Shown here: one piece after another, positions 42,858 to 45,649 of the stretch
How positions within the stretch are numbered: position 1 is the stretch's first letter
Layout: every line of letters begins with the position of its first letter
Assembly (NCBI GenBank): GCA_043777755.1
Contig: JAYWHK010000290.1
Span: forward strand, 1-45,649
Reading direction: 5' to 3'
DNA length: 45,649 nt
Origin: CANHEE01 sp043777755
Lineage (GTDB): Bacteria; Bacteroidota; Bacteroidia; Chitinophagales; Saprospiraceae
Made by a program: the position numbers and the translations under genes
Notes under the pieces: model-generated
The model's input: only the letters and a program-made list of their open reading frames with translations
What the model was told of the DNA's origin: nothing
Databases searched by the model: none

Positions 42858-44093
42858 CTAAATATCCAACAATAAAGTCGTTGGGTCTTCTAAATATTTT
42901 TTTACTTTCACCAAAAACGTAACTGACGAACTTCCATCAATCACACGGTGATCATAAGACAGTGCTAAATACATCATTGGGCGAATTTTGATTTCGTTGT
43001 TCACAACCATCGCACGTTGCTGAATAGCGTGCATTCCCAAAATAGCCGATTGCGGTTCGTTGATGATAGGTGTACTCATCATAGAGCCAAAAACGCCACC
43101 GTTGGTGATGGTGAAAGTTCCACCTTTCATTTCATCTAAGGTTAATTTTCCGTTACGAGCTTTCTCTGCTAATTTTTTGATAGCCAACTCAATTTCGGCA
43201 AAATTCATAGATTCGCAATTCAATACTGGCGGAACAACCAAGCCCGTTGGTGTCGAAATTGCTACCGAAATATCAGCATAATTATGATAAATCAATTCAT
43301 CGCCATCAATCATTGCATTCACTTCAGGCATTTCCATCAAGGCTTTTGCACAGGCTTTTACGAAAAGCGACATAAAACCTAATTTTACACCATATTTTGC
43401 TACAAAACGGTCTTGGTATTTATCTCGCAAAGCCATTACTTCCGTCAAATCAACTTCGTTGAAAGTTGTAAGCATTGCTGTATTGTTTTTTGCAGACACC
43501 AAACGACCCGCAATAGTGCGACGCATACGTGACATTTTTTCACGACGAGTACTACGATTTTCGCCTGTACTTGCTGCTGGCGCAGCCTCTGTTGCTACTT
43601 TTGGTGCGGCTACTTCTACTGGTTTTGCAGTACTTGCTTTTTGAGCATCTTCCTTGGTAATTCGACCATCTTTGCCTGTTCCAGCCACATCACTTGCTTT
43701 GACATTACTCTCTGACAAGATTTTTGCAGCCGCAGGTGATGGTGTTCCAGTAGCATAATTTGCACTTGCTGGAGCATCTACTTTTGGAGCTGAAACGGGT
43801 GTTTCCACTGCTTTAGGAGCTTCTACTTTTGGTGCTGGTGCGCTTGCGCCCGCAGCATCTGTATCAATATGTGCAATGACTTGACCAATGACCACATCTG
43901 TTCCATTGGGAACTAATATAATTAATTTGCCCGCTACTTCGGCAGGCAATTCCATCGTTGCTTTGTCGGTTTCTAATTCGCAGAGTGACTCATCACGAGT
44001 GACCATGTCGCCGTCTTTTTTTAGCCACAAGGCTAAGGTTGCTTCGGTAACGGATTCTCCCGCTGGAGGAATTACTACTTCTATTAACGCCAT
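42858..44093 (-). CDS. odhB: Dihydrolipoyllysine succinyltransferase (2-oxoglutarate dehydrogenase E2)
   Basis: The 411-aa E2 subunit moves succinyl groups to CoA in the 2-oxoglutarate dehydrogenase complex. An N-terminal lipoyl domain has the lipoylated Lys44 in ETDKATMEL. An Ala/Pro/Lys linker follows, then a peripheral-subunit-binding domain (about 115-150, SPAAAKILSE, GTGKDGRITKED). The catalytic domain ends with SYDHRVIDG, with His382 and Asp386. A single lipoyl domain and the sequence around the active site favour OdhB/SucB over a pyruvate dehydrogenase E2. The E1 gene is not in the window. A -7 box lies 57 bases upstream. Confidence 0.95.
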   Translation of the reverse strand: MALIEVVIPPAGESVTEATLALWLKKDGDMVTRDESLCELETDKATMELPAEVAGKLIILVPNGTDVVIGQVIAHIDTDAAGASAPAPKVEAPKAVETPVSAPKVDAPASANYATGTPSPAAAKILSESNVKASDVAGTGKDGRITKEDAQKASTAKPVEVAAPKVATEAAPAASTGENRSTRREKMSRMRRTIAGRLVSAKNNTAMLTTFNEVDLTEVMALRDKYQDRFVAKYGVKLGFMSLFVKACAKALMEMPEVNAMIDGDELIYHNYADISVAISTPTGLVVPPVLNCESMNFAEIELAIKKLAEKARNGKLTLDEMKGGTFTITNGGVFGSMMSTPIINEPQSAILGMHAIQQRAMVVNNEIKIRPMMYLALSYDHRVIDGSSSVTFLVKVKKYLEDPTTLLLDI

Positions 44094-44149
44094 AATATAA
44101 ATATAATGAGTTTAAAACAATATTTAAGTATTGTACGGTATTTTCGCTG

Positions 44150-44157
44150 CAAAGTTA
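44150..44157 (-). promoter_or_regulatory. -7 box of odhB
   Basis: TAACTTTG on the minus strand matches TAnnTTTG, 57 bases upstream of the odhB ATG. Confidence 0.4.
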
Positions 44158-44189
44158 ATATTTTTTCAAAAAAAAATGAGTTGTTTAAG

Positions 44190-45068
44190 TTATTTTGGAG
44201 AAAAAGAATAAATTTTTGGAGTTTCTTCTTTTTTCCCTTCATTGGAAATATACAAAGTTCCGTCTGTATCAAAAACGATGCCTTCTGGTTGCGTATGAAT
44301 CTTTTTTTGTAAGCGTTCAATACCTTTTATATTGCCTTTGTCGTCAGTAACCACAAGGATTTTTCCGACAGAAGAAAGGATGTAATAATCTCCTGTTTTA
44401 GGGTGAATGGCAATGGCAGATGGACCAAAATTAAATTCTGTTCCGCTTTCTTCAAAGAATTTTTTAAACTCATCTTTGTCTGCATTTTGTTTTTTTAAAT
44501 AGGCTTGAATTTGCGCCAAGCTAATCTCAAAAACAGGTGCTGTACCGTACTGTTTTGTTGTCAAATCAAAAGCCCAAATCGCTCTACGCATTGGGTCGGA
44601 CGTAACGCCTTTGCAAGTAATTAGCAAACGGTTATTCTTAACATCTAAGCAAAGTCCTTCTGTATCCGCTTCTTTTGTCAATGGAGAAGGTTTGAAAGCG
44701 GTTTCCTTGACTGCTTTTTCGTCAGAAAAATTTTCGACTACGGCAAGTACTCCTTTGCTACGCAAAACATAACAAACATCACCAACCACCGCTAAATCTT
44801 CAAAATCGCCTTCTGGCTTGAAGGTAACTTGTTTTTCTATACTGCCATCTTTTTTATTAAGAAAAAAAAGAATTCCAGCTTCGTCTTGTAATGTTACGAG
44901 CGATTTTCCGTCTTTTGAAAAACTTAATCCAGAGATTTCTTGCAAAACTGGCGTTAAAGTAAAGGTTTGGGTTGGCTCATTGAGCGAATAGGGAATATTA
45001 GGGTCTTTGTCCATTTTTTGACAAGCTAAAAACAACAATGCAACTGAAAAAAACGATTTTACAAGCAT
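44190..45068 (-). CDS. Beta-propeller lipoprotein, SdiA-regulated/YjiK-like
   Basis: The 292-aa protein has a lipoprotein signal (MLVKSFFSVALLFLACQK, Cys at 16). The body has six-bladed-propeller-like repeats: EISGLSFSKDGKSLVTLQDE, FEDLAVVGDVCYVLRSKG, DTEGLCLDVKNNRLLITCKG, GPSAIAIHPKTGDYYILSS and HTQPEGIVFDTDGTLYISNE. This spacing fits the SdiA-regulated / YjiK family, whose role is unknown. It is probably anchored in the envelope. It lies 96 bases upstream of odhB on the same strand, but odhB has its own -7 box. A MITE-like hairpin lies 23 bases before its start. Confidence 0.85.
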   Translation of the reverse strand: MLVKSFFSVALLFLACQKMDKDPNIPYSLNEPTQTFTLTPVLQEISGLSFSKDGKSLVTLQDEAGILFFLNKKDGSIEKQVTFKPEGDFEDLAVVGDVCYVLRSKGVLAVVENFSDEKAVKETAFKPSPLTKEADTEGLCLDVKNNRLLITCKGVTSDPMRRAIWAFDLTTKQYGTAPVFEISLAQIQAYLKKQNADKDEFKKFFEESGTEFNFGPSAIAIHPKTGDYYILSSVGKILVVTDDKGNIKGIERLQKKIHTQPEGIVFDTDGTLYISNEGKKEETPKIYSFSPK

Positions 45069-45090
45069 ATTTTTTATTTTTTATTAAAAA

Positions 45091-45202
45091 CTTAGGTAGC
45101 ATGAGCTTTAGCTCGTGACAGGACACATTTTGCCGTTTCAACGTAAAAATGTACAATTTTCAACGAGCTAAAGCTCATTTTACCTACACCTCTAAGTTTT
45201 AC
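45091..45202. mobile_element. Inverted-repeat (MITE/REP-like) element flanked by 15-bp direct repeats
   Basis: Inner arms of 16 bp (ATGAGCTTTAGCTCGT at 45101-45116, complement at 45163-45178) are extended by partial pairing outwards (CTTAG / CTAAG) and by an inner ACATTTT / AAAATGT stem. The same 15 bases ATTTTTTATTAAAAA lie on each side (45076-45090 and 45203-45217), which could be a target duplication, although they are low in complexity. Confidence 0.6.
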
Positions 45203-45378
45203 ATTTTTTATTAAAAATTGAATATCAGAAAGATTCGTAAAGATAAAAACATTCTGAAATAGTACAACTTTTTTGCAAGAATAAATCTTTTTTATAAAAA
45301 ATTGAGATGCAAAGCTGTGATACAAAATAACACGACGATTTTTTTATTTACTCATTTTCTTAAAAAATGTACGGATTA

Positions 45379-45409
45379 TTGATATAATCAAAATTATGTA
45401 TTAATTTTG
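45379..45409 (+). promoter_or_regulatory. Promoter-like site before the end ORF
   Basis: TTG (45379-45381), 20 bases, then TAATTTTG (45402-45409) fits the Bacteroidota promoter and points toward the 30-codon ORF at 45484. Confidence 0.4.
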
Positions 45410-45446
45410 GCACTAATATAAAAATTACAAATTAGTCATTTTTATA

Positions 45447-45496
45447 TATACACAATGGAAAGCGGTTTTGGGATTTTGAATTTATGCAAAATATTG
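45447..45496 (+). repeat. Dispersed repeat shared with the carB upstream region
   Basis: The segment beginning TATACACAATGGA and continuing through GGTTTT and AAAATATT aligns with 18315-18367 at roughly three quarters of positions. The reverse complement of its first 13 bases is found exactly at 18576-18588. It looks like a transposon terminus. Confidence 0.55.
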
Positions 45497-45576
45497 AACA
45501 ACAAGCACTTACAATAAGTATTGGGGCTAAATTAATTAGTATTATTTTTTCCAGTCGATTGCTCAAAAAATCATAA
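45484..45576 (+). CDS. Possible 30-residue hydrophobic peptide or truncated transposase start
   Basis: A 31-codon ORF starts MQNIEQQALTIS and carries a hydrophobic centre (GAKLISIIFSSRLL) and a basic end. Its TAA lies inside the left arm of the hairpin terminator at 45573-45603. A promoter-like site is 75 bases upstream, and the ORF begins 37 bases inside a repeat that resembles a transposon end. It could be a small hydrophobic peptide gene, the stub of a transposase gene, or chance. Confidence 0.25.
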   Translation: MQNIEQQALTISIGAKLISIIFSSRLLKKS

Positions 45577-45649
45577 ATAACTTCCTTATAGTCAGTTATT
45601 TATAACTTTTTTCTCAACGACAAAATAATACTAATTAATTTTGAACGCC
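45558..45649. repeat. Terminal direct repeat, right copy
   Basis: Identical over all 92 bases to 1-92. It includes the end of the 30-codon ORF and the hairpin at 45573-45603. The left flank (ending CCAGTCG) is the only place where sequence before the repeat can be read. Confidence 0.95.
45573..45603. terminator. Hairpin terminator, right copy
   Basis: Same 10-bp stem and 11-base loop as at 16-46, followed on the plus strand by a T run at 45607-45612. Confidence 0.6.

Larger units (their letters stand above)
45069..45649. other. 580-base noncoding end region
   Basis: This region holds a 112-bp inverted-repeat element (45091-45202), a promoter-like site (45379-45409), a sequence shared with the carB upstream region (45447-45496), a possible 30-codon ORF with a terminator, and the right copy of the terminal repeat. 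No conserved gene is seen. Confidence 0.7.

Noticed and set aside
45092..45325. A 77-codon minus-strand ORF
   Set aside because: It runs through the palindromic element and has no family features, codon pattern or initiation signals that support it.
1..45649. Reading the window as a plasmid because its ends match
   Set aside because: No replication, partition or mobilisation gene is present and most genes are core chromosomal ones; the end match is reported as an open question instead.

Overview
The window looks like a piece of a low-GC Bacteroidota chromosome. Signs of this are three secreted proteins with type IX secretion C-terminal sorting domains (one type B, two type A), SprB-like repeats, an ECF sigma factor paired with a membrane protein ending in a beta-barrel, a CarB of the short form, and many upstream boxes of the form TAnnTTTG, the Bacteroidota -7 element. 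It belongs to a T9SS-bearing, possibly gliding lineage (Cytophagia, Saprospiria or similar); I cannot place it more closely. No tRNA, rRNA, CRISPR array, prophage, replication or partition gene was seen.

Layout. 0.1-2.4 kb: ECF sigma factor and its probable anti-sigma factor. 2.5-3.5 kb: a lone MoxR ATPase. 3.7-8.9 kb: a secreted thioredoxin-like protein and a large protein with a dead peptidase-like domain, a beta-propeller and a BamA-like barrel. 9.0-10.5 kb: a PLP-dependent decarboxylase. 10.7-13.7 kb: DUF3108 protein, UPF0104/flippase-like membrane protein, aldose 1-epimerase. 13.8-18.2 kb: ALDH7-type aldehyde dehydrogenase and carB. 18.2-18.84 kb: a 640-base intergenic region with nested mobile repeats. 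18.8-20.3 kb: DUF721 protein and alanine dehydrogenase. 20.6-27.7 kb: a giant T9SS-exported repeat protein. 27.8-29.2 kb: mreC and mreD. 29.4-31.5 kb: an RloA/RloB pair, a probable defence module. 31.6-34.4 kb: gatB, a small lipoprotein, deoC. 34.6-39.3 kb: two T9SS-sorted secreted proteins (one a GH13 amylase) and an outer-membrane barrel. 39.6-40.8 kb: a 2OG-Fe(II) oxygenase and tatA. 40.9-45.1 kb: purB, apaG, odhB and a beta-propeller lipoprotein. 45.1-45.65 kb: noncoding repeats.

Most genes are ordinary housekeeping or envelope functions in short operons separated by clear hairpin terminators. The accessory content is concentrated in four places: the RloAB pair between gatB and mreC; the nested repeats upstream of carB (a covarying REP-like hairpin pair, an older inverted repeat, and inside it a 171-bp MITE with 19-bp terminal inverted repeats and a 10-bp target duplication); the giant adhesin-like protein, which has no arginine for about its first 1,940 residues; and the window ends. 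The first and last 92 bases are identical, so the sequence is either a circularised or tandem assembly unit or is flanked by a true repeat.
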